This document shows, in pieces, positions 39,541 to 47,740 of a stretch of DNA of 64,000 nt. The DNA lies in the NCBI RefSeq assembly GCF_030167925.1, contig NZ_JASKUT010000001.1, positions 1 through 64,000 of the forward strand. The letters are read 5' to 3'. The notes under the pieces were generated by a model. That model had not been told where the DNA came from. It saw only the letters and a program-made list of their open reading frames with translations, and did not search any database. The position numbers and the translations under genes were made by a program. Numbering within the stretch: the stretch's first letter is position 1; every line of letters starts with the position of its first letter. Origin of the DNA: Paenibacillus silviterrae. GTDB lineage: Bacteria > Bacillota > Bacilli > Paenibacillales > NBRC-103111.

Positions 39541-40758
39541 TTGAGAATTTGCATGTTAATTAGAAGGCATTCATTTCTTGATGCCCGTGTTTTTGAAAAA
39601 GAGGCTAGAAGTTTGGCTAAAATGGGGCATTTCGTGACGATTATGGCGCCGAAGCATCGCGGACATTTATTAACGATTGCTAATACCCCTAATCTCGATA
39701 AAGCGTTCCAGAAAGAAAGATTTGTACATGAGGGTATAGCCTTTTCTACGTATAACGCGAATCAGATTACAGATAAAAAACAAGTTGCATTGATGCAGCA
39801 AAGCATGTTACAGAACATTAATAATGGTGAACGCTCTTATTTTGTAGACTCATTGTGGGCGACCGCACTGCACGAAAATGCAGATGTGTATATAGCTCAT
39901 GAATGGGAGACGCTTTACGAGGCAATTCAGATCAAGAGATGGTTCAATAAGCGAAGTCGTAGAGTAAAGATTATATTTGACGCTCACGAATTAGAGGATG
40001 ATAACCTACTTCTGAAATCGCTCATGCGGGAAGTTGATCACATAATAACTGTTTCAGACAGTCTCAAAAATATATACGCAAGAAGATACCCTAATATCCC
40101 TATTACGATCATTTACAACTCACCTCCTTTTCAAGAGCAAGCGGCTTCGTTTGTTCATAAAAACAAAGGGCTCACAAATCCCGGCACATCTTTTACGATA
40201 GCCTATGAAGGAAAGTTGTCCAAAAAAAAGGGTGATCCTTACAAAATCGTGGAAATCGTCAACCTTTTAAACAAATCAGGAATGAAAGTGAAATTCAAGA
40301 TATTAGGAAATGTTTCTATGGCAAATAAACTGGAAACGGAAGAGGTTATTACTCAACTAAGATCTCATCCCAGCATTGAATACGGGTGGGTTGATTTCAA
40401 AGATTTACCCCAGCATTGGGCAAATGTTGATGCAGGTTATATATTCTTTGATCTAAGTAATCAAAATCGCGTGCATGCGCTACCCAATAAATTTTTCAGT
40501 TATTTGAACAGCGGAACTCCGGTTGTCGTCAATGCCGCCGCTGAAATGGAAAGATTCGTAACCAAACATCAATGCGGAATTGTTATTAAGAAGAAGAATC
40601 CCACGGCTGCCGATTACGCTGTCCATTTTTTAAGATTGCATAGAAACAGGAAGTTGCTCAACCAATTAAGCCTAAATGCAAGGGAAATCATGCGGAAAAG
40701 TTTTAGCTGGGAAAAGATGGGGGAGCGACTTTTTGGAATTATGAAATCGTTGAAATAA
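39541..40758 (+). CDS. GT4-family glycosyltransferase in the fucose block
   Basis: The 405-residue GT-B transferase begins MRICMLIRRHSFLDARVFEK and has DVYIAHEWETLYEAI, IIFDAHELEDDN (near residues 142-153) and HIITVSDSLKNIYARRY. The donor side is FTIAYEGKLSKKKGDPYKIV and LPNKFFSYLNSGTPVVVNA (near 325-343). The usual E of the donor motif is replaced by the KFFSYL form common in some GT4 subgroups. TTG start at 39541 directly after AAGGAGGGGG; 44 bases separate it from the CgeB-like gene. It is the last gene of the rightward AT-rich operon and ends before a terminator. Confidence 0.85.
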   Translation: MRICMLIRRHSFLDARVFEKEARSLAKMGHFVTIMAPKHRGHLLTIANTPNLDKAFQKERFVHEGIAFSTYNANQITDKKQVALMQQSMLQNINNGERSYFVDSLWATALHENADVYIAHEWETLYEAIQIKRWFNKRSRRVKIIFDAHELEDDNLLLKSLMREVDHIITVSDSLKNIYARRYPNIPITIIYNSPPFQEQAASFVHKNKGLTNPGTSFTIAYEGKLSKKKGDPYKIVEIVNLLNKSGMKVKFKILGNVSMANKLETEEVITQLRSHPSIEYGWVDFKDLPQHWANVDAGYIFFDLSNQNRVHALPNKFFSYLNSGTPVVVNAAAEMERFVTKHQCGIVIKKKNPTAADYAVHFLRLHRNRKLLNQLSLNAREIMRKSFSWEKMGERLFGIMKSLK

Positions 40759-40821
40759 GGAAAAAGAAGAGGACACGAACCTACACGGCTGTTACAAGTC
40801 ATAAAATCAACACAATATAAA

Positions 40822-40853
40822 AGCCAACCTCAACGGTTGGCTCTTTATTGTAC
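40822..40853 (+). terminator. Terminator of the fucose-block operon
   Basis: GCCAACC and GGTTGGC form a stem with a TCAAC loop, followed by TCTTTATT. The rest of 40759-41037 shows only a second small stem (GGACC/GGTCC near 40921-40942) and no convincing gene. Confidence 0.8.
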
Positions 40854-41037
40854 TAGCGTGCCCAGAAGCACGCATTCTTTAGCCGGTGACTTGGGAGATT
40901 CGAGGGACAGAAGAAGGGACCTTGCAGGGTCCTTTGAGTTTGCCCTTAGTGAACATCCTATCCTATTGGACGAATTGGACAAAGAACAAACCCGAAGAGG
41001 GCTCCGGTTCCATATTTTGAATTCCCAGTCCCCCTTT

Positions 41038-42102
41038 CTATCTCATAGGTTCCAAAAATGCTGTTTTTTCAGCCGAACGACCATCGCCAAATAAAGGAGG
41101 GTGTTGTTCCGGCATGACCAGATGGCGTGTGGCTTTTAATATGCCTTGGGTATCCACGCCGGTAATATGATTCCATCCCGCTTGGACGGTTTCTACCCAT
41201 TCTGTTTCATCACGGAGGGTTAAACATGGAACTTTAAGCATGTACGCTTCCTTTTGAATTCCTCCCGAATCGGTTAATACTAGCTTTGCATTATGAATGA
41301 GATTCAGCATATCCAAATAGGAGAGAGGGGGAGAGATTATAATGTGTGGAGCCTTCAAGAGATCTTGTAAATTCCATTGATTGATCAGCTTAGCCGTCCT
41401 GGGGTGTAATGGTATTACTACCGTCTCATTTAAATGGCGTAACGCTTCTAGAATATTCTTAAGCCTTTGGTAATCATCGGTGTTTTCTTGGCGGTGTATT
41501 GTAGCGAGGTTGTATCTTTTCGGAGTTAAACCGAATGTATCCATGATTACCGATTGTCGAAGTGCAATATCCTTATAATGTAAAACGGAATCAAACATGA
41601 TATCCCCAACCCAATGAACATTCCTTTCAATACCTTCATGCTGAAGGTTTTTGATAGACTCCATTGTGGGACAAAATAATATGCTGGACATATGGTCGGT
41701 TAGGATTCGGTTGATCTCTTCCGGCATTCGCTTGTTAAAGCTGCGTAATCCTGCCTCAACATGAGCAACAGGAATATTAAGCTTGGCTGCAGCCAAGCTT
41801 CCGGCTAAAGTAGAGTTCGTATCCCCGTACACCAATACCAAATCAGGTTTCTCTATTTCCAGTATGCTCTCCATTCCTTCTATTATTTTAGCTGTTTGTT
41901 TCCCATGAGTACTCGACCCCACACCCATATAATAATCCGGAGTAGGTAGTTGAAGCTGATCAAAAAAAACTTTGGACATGTTATCATCGTAATGCTGCCC
42001 CGTGTGAACCAATATTTCTTGAGAAAACTCTTGTAGTACTCTGCTTAAGCTAGAAGCTTTGATGAATTGCGGACGTGCGCCTACTACCGTAACGACCTTC
42101 AC
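41038..42102 (-). CDS. UDP-GlcNAc 2-epimerase family protein (WecB/WbpI type)
   Basis: The 354-residue GT-B-like epimerase inverts C2 of a UDP-HexNAc. Motifs are VVTVVGARPQFIKASSLSRV, VHTGQHYDDNMSKVFF, LVLVYGDTNSTLAGSLAA, PVAHVEAGLRSFNKRMPEEINR (conserved acidic and His residues, near 111-132), and VLTDSGGIQKEAYMLKVPC near the C-terminus. It could make UDP-ManNAc, but the presence of WbpA-, B-, E- and D-type genes suggests the WbpI role: UDP-GlcNAc(3NAc)A to UDP-ManNAc(3NAc)A. GTG start with a GGTGAG site. It is leftward, like the WbpB/E/D genes on the far side of the fucose block. Confidence 0.88.
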   Translation of the reverse strand: MKVVTVVGARPQFIKASSLSRVLQEFSQEILVHTGQHYDDNMSKVFFDQLQLPTPDYYMGVGSSTHGKQTAKIIEGMESILEIEKPDLVLVYGDTNSTLAGSLAAAKLNIPVAHVEAGLRSFNKRMPEEINRILTDHMSSILFCPTMESIKNLQHEGIERNVHWVGDIMFDSVLHYKDIALRQSVIMDTFGLTPKRYNLATIHRQENTDDYQRLKNILEALRHLNETVVIPLHPRTAKLINQWNLQDLLKAPHIIISPPLSYLDMLNLIHNAKLVLTDSGGIQKEAYMLKVPCLTLRDETEWVETVQAGWNHITGVDTQGILKATRHLVMPEQHPPLFGDGRSAEKTAFLEPMR

Positions 42103-42234
42103 TTCGTCTCACCTCTTCGGTATACCATTAGTTTATTCTCATTATTAACCAATGAGTGTAATATTCGTATATTTCTTTCATTATTGATACAGGTTTCATA
42201 AGAGAACAATAGTTTCTTCATAGGTACGAAAATA

Positions 42235-42261
42235 GGCCAACCACAAAATTATCGGCTGGCC
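42235..42261 (-). terminator. Terminator between the WbpA-type and epimerase genes
   Basis: On the minus strand GGCCAGCC pairs with GGTTGGCC (one G-T pair) and is followed by TATTTT. The epimerase therefore probably has its own promoter. Confidence 0.7.
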
Positions 42262-42273
42262 TTTTATATGAAT

Positions 42274-43566
42274 CTACCCACCTAATTGCATTATTTTTGT
42301 ATGGTTAGCACTCTCCTTAATTACATTGCGTGTATCAAATATAAATTTGGCCGAAGAAACTATTTTCTGGATCGGTATAGTGGAATGGTCCGTTAATATC
42401 AATACGCAATCGGCAGCGTATAACACTTGATCTGTCAGCTCCTGGCTATGAAGCTGCTCTCCCCCTACCTGGAGAGAAGGTATATAAGGGTCGTGATACG
42501 ACACCGCTGCTTCTGCGTTTCTGAGCAAATTCATGATTTGGATTGCCGAAGATTCCCTCGCATCGTTAATATCTCGTTTATAAGCCGCCCCGTAAATAAA
42601 TATATTGGCATCTTTAAGCTGCTTATTAGGTAAATGTTCAGCTATTTTTTGGACGATATATTCTGGCATTTGATTGTTGATTTTTTTAGATAATTCAATA
42701 AAAGAGCTTTTTACACCGAGCTGTTCGGCTTTCCATTGCAGATATAAAGGATCAACGGGAATACAATGCCCGCCCACCCCAGGCCCTGGATAGAAAGCAG
42801 AGTATCCAAACGGCTTAGTTTTTGCAGCTTCAATAACTTCCCAAATGTTTAATTTTAGCGAATCACATATGGTTGCAAGCTCATTCATCATGGATATATT
42901 AACGAATCGATAAGTATTTTCTAATAGCTTCGTGAATTCGGCTGCTTCTGTAGAAGAAACCATAAAGAGCTGGTCGAAAACTTTACTGTATAATTGGTAC
43001 ACCGCGTTCGCACATGTATCCGTCACGCCGCTTATGATTTTAGGGATTTGCTCAAGCGAAAAATGCTCATTCCCCGGATCAACTCGTTCAGGCGAATAAC
43101 CTAGGAATATATCTTTTCCCACAAGCAATTTACTTTTTTCCAATATTGGCTGCAACACTTCTCTAGTAGTACCTGGAAAAGTGGACGATTCCAATACTAT
43201 TAATTGTGATTGCTTGATTCTACGGCTAATTTCCTCGCCAGCTTGTATTAAGTAACTTAGGTCTGGTTGATCTTCAGAGTTCAAGGGAGTAGGCACGCAT
43301 ATTACTATCGAGTTCGCCTTTTCTACCGGGTCGTAACGATTAGAAGCGACGAAGCGACCTGTGTCAAGCATGGAACGTAGTTCGGGATCGTCTAGACCAG
43401 TTAAATAATTAACCCCGTTACGCAAATGGTTTATTTTATTCAAATCAGTATCAATACCAATAACACGAAAGCCTTTTCTTGCAAAAGTCATCGCTAAAGG
43501 AAGACCCACAAAGCCTAATCCGATGACAGCGACGGTTTTGTTGTGATTCATAAGGTCACTGTTCAA
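42274..43566 (-). CDS. Nucleotide-sugar dehydrogenase (WbpA/UDP-GlcNAc 6-dehydrogenase type)
   Basis: The 430-residue enzyme probably oxidises UDP-GlcNAc to UDP-GlcNAcA. It has VAVIGLGFVGLPLAMTFARK (Rossmann), VICVPTPLNSEDQPDLSYL, ESSTFPGTT, the FLGYSPERVDPGN motif that marks the UDP-HexNAc dehydrogenase branch, the helix EAAEFTKLLENTYRFVNIS, and the catalytic cysteine in GVGGHCIPVDPLYL (near 265). The TTG at 43566 has AGGAGG 11 bases upstream; an ATG at 43551 is the alternative. It is the entry step of a UDP-ManNAc(3NAc)A route whose later enzymes are all in the window. Confidence 0.88.
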   Translation of the reverse strand: MNSDLMNHNKTVAVIGLGFVGLPLAMTFARKGFRVIGIDTDLNKINHLRNGVNYLTGLDDPELRSMLDTGRFVASNRYDPVEKANSIVICVPTPLNSEDQPDLSYLIQAGEEISRRIKQSQLIVLESSTFPGTTREVLQPILEKSKLLVGKDIFLGYSPERVDPGNEHFSLEQIPKIISGVTDTCANAVYQLYSKVFDQLFMVSSTEAAEFTKLLENTYRFVNISMMNELATICDSLKLNIWEVIEAAKTKPFGYSAFYPGPGVGGHCIPVDPLYLQWKAEQLGVKSSFIELSKKINNQMPEYIVQKIAEHLPNKQLKDANIFIYGAAYKRDINDARESSAIQIMNLLRNAEAAVSYHDPYIPSLQVGGEQLHSQELTDQVLYAADCVLILTDHSTIPIQKIVSSAKFIFDTRNVIKESANHTKIMQLGG

Positions 43567-43863
43567 TCTTTGGAGCACCTCCTGTCTATAAAACGAGAAG
43601 TTAGATACTCACAAAATATGTCCAAGATGGTAAAGTGAAACGGCTTACGTCCTATGCATTCATACAGTTTATGTCGGAAAAGCATTTTATTAAAAATAGG
43701 TAAAGAGAATCCCACTACTTGTCTATACCTTGCTTCACCTTAGCACATATAGTATATAAAATAGTTTTATTTTGGTCGTCAACTCACCTGGGATTACCAT
43801 CGCTAATATTCGGGCTGCGAGCGTATGAAAGGAGAACTATTATAGCCAAAGGGGTGTGTTGTT
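43567..43863. other. Divergent intergenic region before the second CgeB-like gene
   Basis: These 297 bases contain the leftward start region of the WbpA-type gene and the rightward sigma-K type promoter at 43727. Apart from these I see no gene or repeat. The untranslated leader of the CgeB-like transcript would be about 100 bases. Confidence 0.55.
43727..43754 (+). promoter_or_regulatory. Sigma-K type promoter for the second CgeB-like gene
   Basis: AC (43727-43728), a 17-base spacer, then CATATAGTA (43746-43754), a full CATAnnnTA match. In B. subtilis the cgeAB genes depend on sigma-K and GerE, which agrees with this placement. Confidence 0.75.
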
Positions 43864-44850
43864 GTGGGGAAGAATACCAAGAAACTAAAGATACTGATCC
43901 TTATGACCCGTTTTTGGGAGAAGTATCCAAAGCATAAACAAAAATACGATATGATTCAGGCCATCGAAGAATTTGCGGATGTGCGATATTGGCATAAGGA
44001 AGGAAAGCTATCTAAAATTATAAAGAAGCTAAAATTCAATCCGGATTTTATCATCCATTATGATATAGAATGGGGTTACAAGTACGCTCCGAAAATTAAA
44101 GGAATGAACAAAATTAACATTCCGAAAGGATGCTTCGTGCTTGATCTTCATTATTCAATACAACAAAGAACTAAGTATATAGAAAAAAATAATATGGATC
44201 TTATTTTCTCAGTCACAAAAAAACCTTTTCTAAAAACCTTCCCGCAATATGCCAAAAAACTCAGATGGGTTCCATGGTCTATGAACCCTGATGTGATAAA
44301 GGATTGGGGGTTAAAGAAAGATATTAAGTTTCTGCTTATGGGACAATTCCATGTTCAAGATCCTGATTACGCTCCCAAGAGAAATCCGCGTAAAGGGGCC
44401 TATCCGTTCCGGGAATCGGTTTTTCAAATAATGAAAGGTGTTGACGGGTTTGTATATCATCCGCACCCCGGACATAAGGCACGTCCATCCGAGAACCTTC
44501 TTGTTGATGTAAAATATGGCAAAGAGTTAAATCGTTCCGAGATATTCTTCACCTGCGGGGGGGAGCAGAAGGTTCCAGTGCTCAAGTTTTTTGAAGCTCC
44601 GGGCTGTAGGACATTACTTCTGGCGGAGCCAAATGAGGATCTGTCCGATTTGGGTTTTAAAGACGGAGTGAACTTCGTAGCCTGTAATGAATCCAATTTA
44701 TATGAAAAAGCCATGTATTATTCACAAAATAAAGAAGAAAGAAAACGAATCACGGAAAACGGATATCGCTTAATTCACAACCATCATACCAATCGTATCC
44801 GGGCGAAGCAGCTAGTACAGCATATTAAGGATTATTTAAAAAGAAAATGA
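43864..44850 (+). CDS. CgeB-like glycosyltransferase (short form)
   Basis: The 328-residue product aligns along its whole length with residues 315-608 of the 610-residue protein at 37664: LKILILMTRFWEKYPKHKQK, VRYWHKEGKLS, NPDFIIHYDIEWGYKYAP, IPKGCFVLDLH, FLLMGQFHVQDP and the donor side KFFEAPGCRTLLLAEPNED and GFKDGVNFVACNESNLYEKA. It lacks the lysine tail and the extra N-terminal domain. It carries the DUF3880/CgeB-type GT-B fold. GTG start with AAAGGGGTG upstream. It is a single-gene transcript from a sigma-K type promoter, ending at a long hairpin region, and probably a spore outer-layer glycosyltransferase. Confidence 0.8.
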   Translation: MGKNTKKLKILILMTRFWEKYPKHKQKYDMIQAIEEFADVRYWHKEGKLSKIIKKLKFNPDFIIHYDIEWGYKYAPKIKGMNKINIPKGCFVLDLHYSIQQRTKYIEKNNMDLIFSVTKKPFLKTFPQYAKKLRWVPWSMNPDVIKDWGLKKDIKFLLMGQFHVQDPDYAPKRNPRKGAYPFRESVFQIMKGVDGFVYHPHPGHKARPSENLLVDVKYGKELNRSEIFFTCGGEQKVPVLKFFEAPGCRTLLLAEPNEDLSDLGFKDGVNFVACNESNLYEKAMYYSQNKEERKRITENGYRLIHNHHTNRIRAKQLVQHIKDYLKRK

Positions 44851-44857
44851 ATGCAAT

Positions 44858-44936
44858 AGATAACGAACGATTTCGGTAGGGCCGAAAGCCGTTTAGCACG
44901 AAATACGTTCGTTATCTCGATAAACGGGATTTTTTT
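44858..44936. terminator. Terminator region with mutually exclusive hairpins
   Basis: A long stem pairs 44858-44875 with 44899-44917 (one bulge). A second stem, CCGTTTA (44889-44895) with TAAACGG (44921-44927), precedes seven T residues. A third, TTTCGG with CCGAAA (44871-44887), lies inside the first. The first two cannot form together. It separates the CgeB-like gene from convergent fabH. Confidence 0.7.
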
Positions 44937-44972
44937 AAATTCCAGTTACTGTGTTCTCAACATACCCATCGT

Positions 44973-45965
44973 TCAGTTGAGCCCCCGCCATGTCAACAAC
45001 AACCCCGCATGCACCAGACCACCGCCGAACCCATATAGCATAAGCGTGTCACCGTCACGGATCAGGCCTTGTCGCACACCTTGGTCCATTGCTAGCGGAA
45101 TTGTCGCCGCCGAAGTGTTCCCATACTGCTCGATCGTATGCAGCGTCTTATCCAGCGGTATTCCTGTTTTCTCACAAACGGATTCGATGATCCGCAGATT
45201 GGCGCTGTGCGGTATGAACCAGTCCACATCGCCGTAAGTCAGCCCGGCTTGCTTCAGAAGCTCCTCTGTCCCCCTGGGAACCGTTTGAACAGCAAACTTA
45301 TACACCTCACGACCGTTCTGCACGATTTTGCCTGTATCTTGCAGCGTCGTTCCGTTCAAGCAGCTGGAGGTTCCTGTGCGGTACAAATGGATGCCGCCGC
45401 TTCCATCCGTACCTGCACGGTAGGCGCCAAAAGAGGGGTGCTGCTCATCGCGTTCGACCAGCACAGCCCCGGCACCGTCCCCGAACAAGATGCAGGTGGT
45501 ACGGTCCGTATAATCAGTAATCTTGGAAAGAGCATCGGCTCCAATGACAAGCACTTTGCGGTGCAGACCGGAGGTAACCATCGCATCGGCTACATGCAGG
45601 CCGTAGACGAATCCGGCGCAGGCGGCGGACAGATCCATAGCACTTGTTTGCGGGATGCCGAAATGCGCTTGTACCAGGCAGGCTGTGCTCGGAAAGGAGA
45701 AATCCGGCGTGCTGGTGCTGACGATGATCAGTTCCACACCCTCCAAGTTGACAGGATAACGCTCAAGCATATTTCGGACGGCGGCAATGCATAGATCGCT
45801 GGTGTGCTGATCGGGAGCACAAATGCGCCGTTCCCGGATCCCCGTCCGTTGGACGATCCAATCGTCCGAGGTATCTACCATTTTCTCGAGGTCTGCATTG
45901 GTTAGTCTTGCTTCCGGTACGTAGCTTCCAATGCCGGTAATACGTGCTTGTGACATGGTTTGCAT
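44973..45965 (-). CDS. fabH: Beta-ketoacyl-ACP synthase III
   Basis: The 330-residue thiolase-fold enzyme condenses acetyl- or branched acyl-CoA with malonyl-ACP to start fatty acid synthesis. The catalytic triad is visible: Cys in DLSAACAGFVYG (C116), His in WFIPHSANLRI (near 253) and Asn in YGNTSAATIPLA (near 283). DDWIVQRTGIRERR is the FabH-specific N-terminal signature. The ATG at 45965 has GGGGTGAG six bases upstream. Its promoter overlaps a FapR-type operator, so it is probably repressed by FapR and induced by malonyl-CoA. Bacillales often have two FabH copies that set branched-chain content, and this could be either. Confidence 0.95.
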   Translation of the reverse strand: MQTMSQARITGIGSYVPEARLTNADLEKMVDTSDDWIVQRTGIRERRICAPDQHTSDLCIAAVRNMLERYPVNLEGVELIIVSTSTPDFSFPSTACLVQAHFGIPQTSAMDLSAACAGFVYGLHVADAMVTSGLHRKVLVIGADALSKITDYTDRTTCILFGDGAGAVLVERDEQHPSFGAYRAGTDGSGGIHLYRTGTSSCLNGTTLQDTGKIVQNGREVYKFAVQTVPRGTEELLKQAGLTYGDVDWFIPHSANLRIIESVCEKTGIPLDKTLHTIEQYGNTSAATIPLAMDQGVRQGLIRDGDTLMLYGFGGGLVHAGLLLTWRGLN

Positions 45966-45990
45966 GAGCAACTCACCCCAATGGTTTAAT

Positions 45991-46051
45991 TTAGTACCAA
46001 GTACTAATACTAGGTTATAATTATTGTAATGGGGAAGGAAGCCTTTGTCAA
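45991..46051 (-). promoter_or_regulatory. Sigma-A promoter and FapR-type operator of fabH
   Basis: On the minus strand TTGACA (46051-46046) and TACAAT (46028-46023) are 17 bases apart. Directly downstream, plus-strand TTAGTACCAAGTACTAAT (45991-46008) matches the FapR consensus (TTAGTACCTRGTCTTAAT, as I recall it) at most positions. Binding there would cover the start of transcription. Confidence 0.85.
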
Positions 46052-46165
46052 TGAGGCGAATGACAGATCAAACAGGCAAGATCTTCTGTAAACTTTCACT
46101 CGAAGCTTTTCGGGGCAAACAGTATAATAGACTGGAGAGTAAAACAAGAACATGAGGTAGAACCT

Positions 46166-46990
46166 ATGCTGTCTTTACGAACCTTAAAGCTTTTCACGAT
46201 CATGCTGCCCCCCGTCCTCATTGGGGGTTTTGAGTACATTCGGCATGATTTTCTGCTGGGTGTGCTTTCTATGGAGACAGGCAACCTGTACATTACGCTG
46301 CTCACGCTCCTCCTCTCTTATCTATTCGCGACGTGGATGTTCCGGAGGATCGGGAGGACGAATGAGCGACTAGCCGCGGAAGAAGCAAAGCGTGCCGTAT
46401 ACGAGGAACGGGAGCGGCTTGCCCAAGAGCTGCATGATAACATTGCGCAGATCTTATTCTTCCTGAATGTACAGCTGCGCAAAGGGCAGATCGATGAGGC
46501 CCGTTCCGCCGTATCGGAGCTGGACCATCAGCTTCGGCAGGCGATATTTAACCTGCGTACGGTTCCGGAGGAAGGGGGAGGCTTCGCCGCGAGGCTGGAG
46601 ACGTGGCTCGAGGAGTGGAGCGCGATCAGCGGCATTGCCGTAGAGCGGAGTGTGGAGCCCCATGCCATCCAACTAACACCGGCGGCCGAGGTGCATTTAT
46701 TCTCCGTCATTCGCGAAGCCTTCACGAACATCCGTAAGCATTCGCTGGCCGATCATGCGGCAATCACCTTGGATCAAGATGCGCAGCAACGCTGGAGACT
46801 GAGAATCAGCGATAACGGCATCGGTATGGAAGCCTTGAAGATCCCGGAGCATAGCCGCAAGCAATATGGGCTCGCGATGATCCGCAAGCATGCCCAGGCG
46901 CTTGGAGCGCAAGTAGCATTGCATCAAGTGCCGGATGAAGGGGTGGAGCTGCTGCTCATCGGACCGGAGCCGGGGAAGGAGACGATATGA
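46166..46990 (+). CDS. Sensor histidine kinase (NarL/HisKA_3 type)
   Basis: The 274-residue membrane kinase has two hydrophobic segments (about residues 8-22 and 41-58) and almost no external loop, so it probably senses within the membrane. A coiled stretch leads to the phosphoacceptor helix RLAQELHDNIAQILF (H90). The ATPase domain shows EAFTNIRKHSLADHA (N box), RISDNGIGME (G1 box near 224) and YGLAMIRKHA. A TATAAT -10 lies at 46123-46128. It overlaps the response regulator gene by four bases. The nearby YcnI-like gene hints at copper or cell-envelope stress, but that is only suggestive. Confidence 0.9.
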   Translation: MLSLRTLKLFTIMLPPVLIGGFEYIRHDFLLGVLSMETGNLYITLLTLLLSYLFATWMFRRIGRTNERLAAEEAKRAVYEERERLAQELHDNIAQILFFLNVQLRKGQIDEARSAVSELDHQLRQAIFNLRTVPEEGGGFAARLETWLEEWSAISGIAVERSVEPHAIQLTPAAEVHLFSVIREAFTNIRKHSLADHAAITLDQDAQQRWRLRISDNGIGMEALKIPEHSRKQYGLAMIRKHAQALGAQVALHQVPDEGVELLLIGPEPGKETI

Positions 46991-47655
46991 TATATCGCGT
47001 ACTTATAGCTGATGACCACCCTTTGTCCCGGCGTGCCGTGATGACACTGCTGGCAGGGGAAGAGGATTTTCTATGTATCGGTGAGGCGGCGAATGGCCAA
47101 GAAGCGGTAGAGCTGTGTGAGAAGCTGCTGCCAGATCTGGTGCTGATGGATATCCGCATGCCGGTGCTTACGGGACTGGAGGCGGTGAAGAGGATCAAGT
47201 ACCGTATGCCGCACATTCGTATTGTTATGCTGACGGTTTCCGACGATGCCGCCGATCTGTTGGCCGCCATCCGCTACGGGGCCCAAGGGTATCTCCTTAA
47301 GAATATGGACCCAGACGATTGGATGTTGTATCTGCGCGGTTTATTAAACGATGATGAGAGTATTACCCGGAGTATGGCAGACCGGCTTCTGCAGCCCTTC
47401 CTGCATGCCAAGCCAAGCAGCACGGAAGCGGAACCCGGAGTCCTCTCGCAGAGGGAAACGGAAATATTGACTTACGTGGCGCGCGGCCTAAGTAATCGGC
47501 TGATTGCCGAGGAGCTGGGCATTACGGAGAACACGGTCAAAAATCATATGAAAAATATCCTGTCGAAGCTCGGTCTGGACAATCGAGTGCAACTTACAGC
47601 ATACGCCGTTCGCCATGGCCTGTCACATATCGGTCATAAACCTGTCCCGGAATAG
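46987..47655 (+). CDS. NarL-family response regulator
   Basis: This 222-residue protein has a receiver domain (residues 1-120) with the acidic pair DD at 9-10, the phosphorylated aspartate D55 in LVLMDIRMP, a threonine near 83 and the conserved lysine in GYLLKNM. A LuxR-type helix-turn-helix follows (about 150-215) with LSQRETEILTYVARGLSNRL and ITENTVKNHMKNILSKLG. It is the cognate regulator of the overlapping kinase gene. The target is unknown; the following YcnI-like gene, 85 bases downstream in the same direction, is a candidate. Confidence 0.92.
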   Translation: MIYRVLIADDHPLSRRAVMTLLAGEEDFLCIGEAANGQEAVELCEKLLPDLVLMDIRMPVLTGLEAVKRIKYRMPHIRIVMLTVSDDAADLLAAIRYGAQGYLLKNMDPDDWMLYLRGLLNDDESITRSMADRLLQPFLHAKPSSTEAEPGVLSQRETEILTYVARGLSNRLIAEELGITENTVKNHMKNILSKLGLDNRVQLTAYAVRHGLSHIGHKPVPE

Positions 47656-47740
47656 CCCGGTTGGGTCATACCCTGCCTGACCCGTTTGCGATACATTGTT
47701 TATGGAAATAATGATCGCTGGAAAGGCAGGAGTTTAGAAA

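Noticed and set aside
40837..41094. Possible small gene between the fucose block and the epimerase gene
   Set aside because: The frame starts inside a terminator, has no ribosome site and overlaps the end of the epimerase gene on the other strand; no protein-like pattern.
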